Positions 13,802 to 13,901 of a stretch of DNA of 13,901 bases are shown here, one piece after another. Origin of the DNA: Bacillota bacterium (GTDB lineage: Bacteria; Bacillota; Clostridia; Acetivibrionales; DTU013). Both the position numbers and the translations under genes were made by a program. Within the stretch, counting starts at the first letter, position 1, and the number at the start of each line of letters is the position of its first letter. The DNA is taken from the NCBI GenBank assembly GCA_023399355.1, contig JAEWQC010000156.1, positions 1 to 13,901 of the forward strand. Reading direction: 5' to 3'. The notes below the pieces were generated by a model, which worked only from the letters and a program-made list of their open reading frames with translations, had not been told where the DNA came from and searched no databases.

Positions 13802-13901
13802 CAGTTGACGGAGTCAACGACCAGCCCGGATGCATGGGCGAGCAGTTGACGGAGTCAACGACCAGCCCGGATGCATGGGCGAGCAGTTAACGGAGTCAAC
13901 G
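13802..13901 (+). repeat. Tandem 41-bp repeat array, running off the window
   Basis: Two full copies (13802-13842 and 13843-13883) are identical, and a third begins at 13884 and is cut by the window end. Each unit holds a perfect inverted repeat GTTGAC-GGA-GTCAAC and a second one, GCCC and GGGC around GGATGCAT. The third copy has GTTAAC in place of GTTGAC, which breaks one pair of the first stem. The period is not a multiple of three and there are no unique spacers, so this is neither a protein repeat nor a CRISPR array. Total copy number is unknown. Confidence 0.9.

Noticed and set aside
13802..13901. CRISPR array
   Set aside because: The whole 41-bp unit repeats without unique spacers and no cas genes are nearby.

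Overview
The window looks like chromosomal DNA of a Gram-positive, low-to-moderate GC Firmicute, most likely a Clostridia member of the plant-polysaccharide-degrading type. The reasons are strong Shine-Dalgarno (SD) sequences, TTG and GTG starts, sigma-A-like promoters, an LplB/LplC-type sugar importer paired with a YesM/YesN-type two-component system, a SigW-like ECF operon, a VanW-family lipoprotein and a Crh-like HPr protein in front of uvrC. The assignment is by family resemblance only. No rRNA, tRNA, insertion sequence, prophage or CRISPR array was seen.

Region 1 (1-6630, all + strand) is a carbohydrate-uptake and sensing locus. It holds the C-terminus of an LplB-type permease, a complete LplC-type permease, and a secreted solute-binding protein that carries an N-terminal bacterial Ig-like (BIG2) domain and lacks a recognisable lipobox. 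A very strong hairpin follows, then a YesN-type response regulator (REC plus AraC helix-turn-helix) and a YesM-type sensor kinase. No ATPase gene is present, as is usual for this importer class, which commonly borrows an MsmX-type ATPase encoded elsewhere. The two-component system probably senses an extracellular carbohydrate and controls the importer.

Region 2 (6631-7536) is a sparse junction. It has a coding-like + strand tail of unknown origin, a DUF192 gene on the minus strand with its own extended -10 promoter and a structured leader, and an AT-rich intergenic stretch leading to the next promoter.

Region 3 (7481-9553, + strand) is a tightly coupled three-gene operon: an ECF sigma factor, a zinc-finger transmembrane anti-sigma factor, and an exported bactofilin-like beta-solenoid fused to a multi-pass membrane domain. 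Both junctions are ATGA overlaps. It resembles an envelope-stress module in which the third protein may be an effector or signal input.

Region 4 (9554-13901, + strand) carries a VanW-family lipoprotein preceded by a 9-bp inverted repeat. A clear promoter then drives a Crh-like HPr (Gln at the catalytic His position, Ser46 kept) placed 3 bases before uvrC, and a calcineurin-like phosphoesterase follows. The window ends inside a 41-bp tandem repeat array whose units contain two inverted repeats.

The most interesting items are the sigma/anti-sigma/bactofilin-like operon, the Crh-like protein linked to uvrC, the BIG2-fused binding protein without a lipobox, and the terminal 41-bp repeat array.
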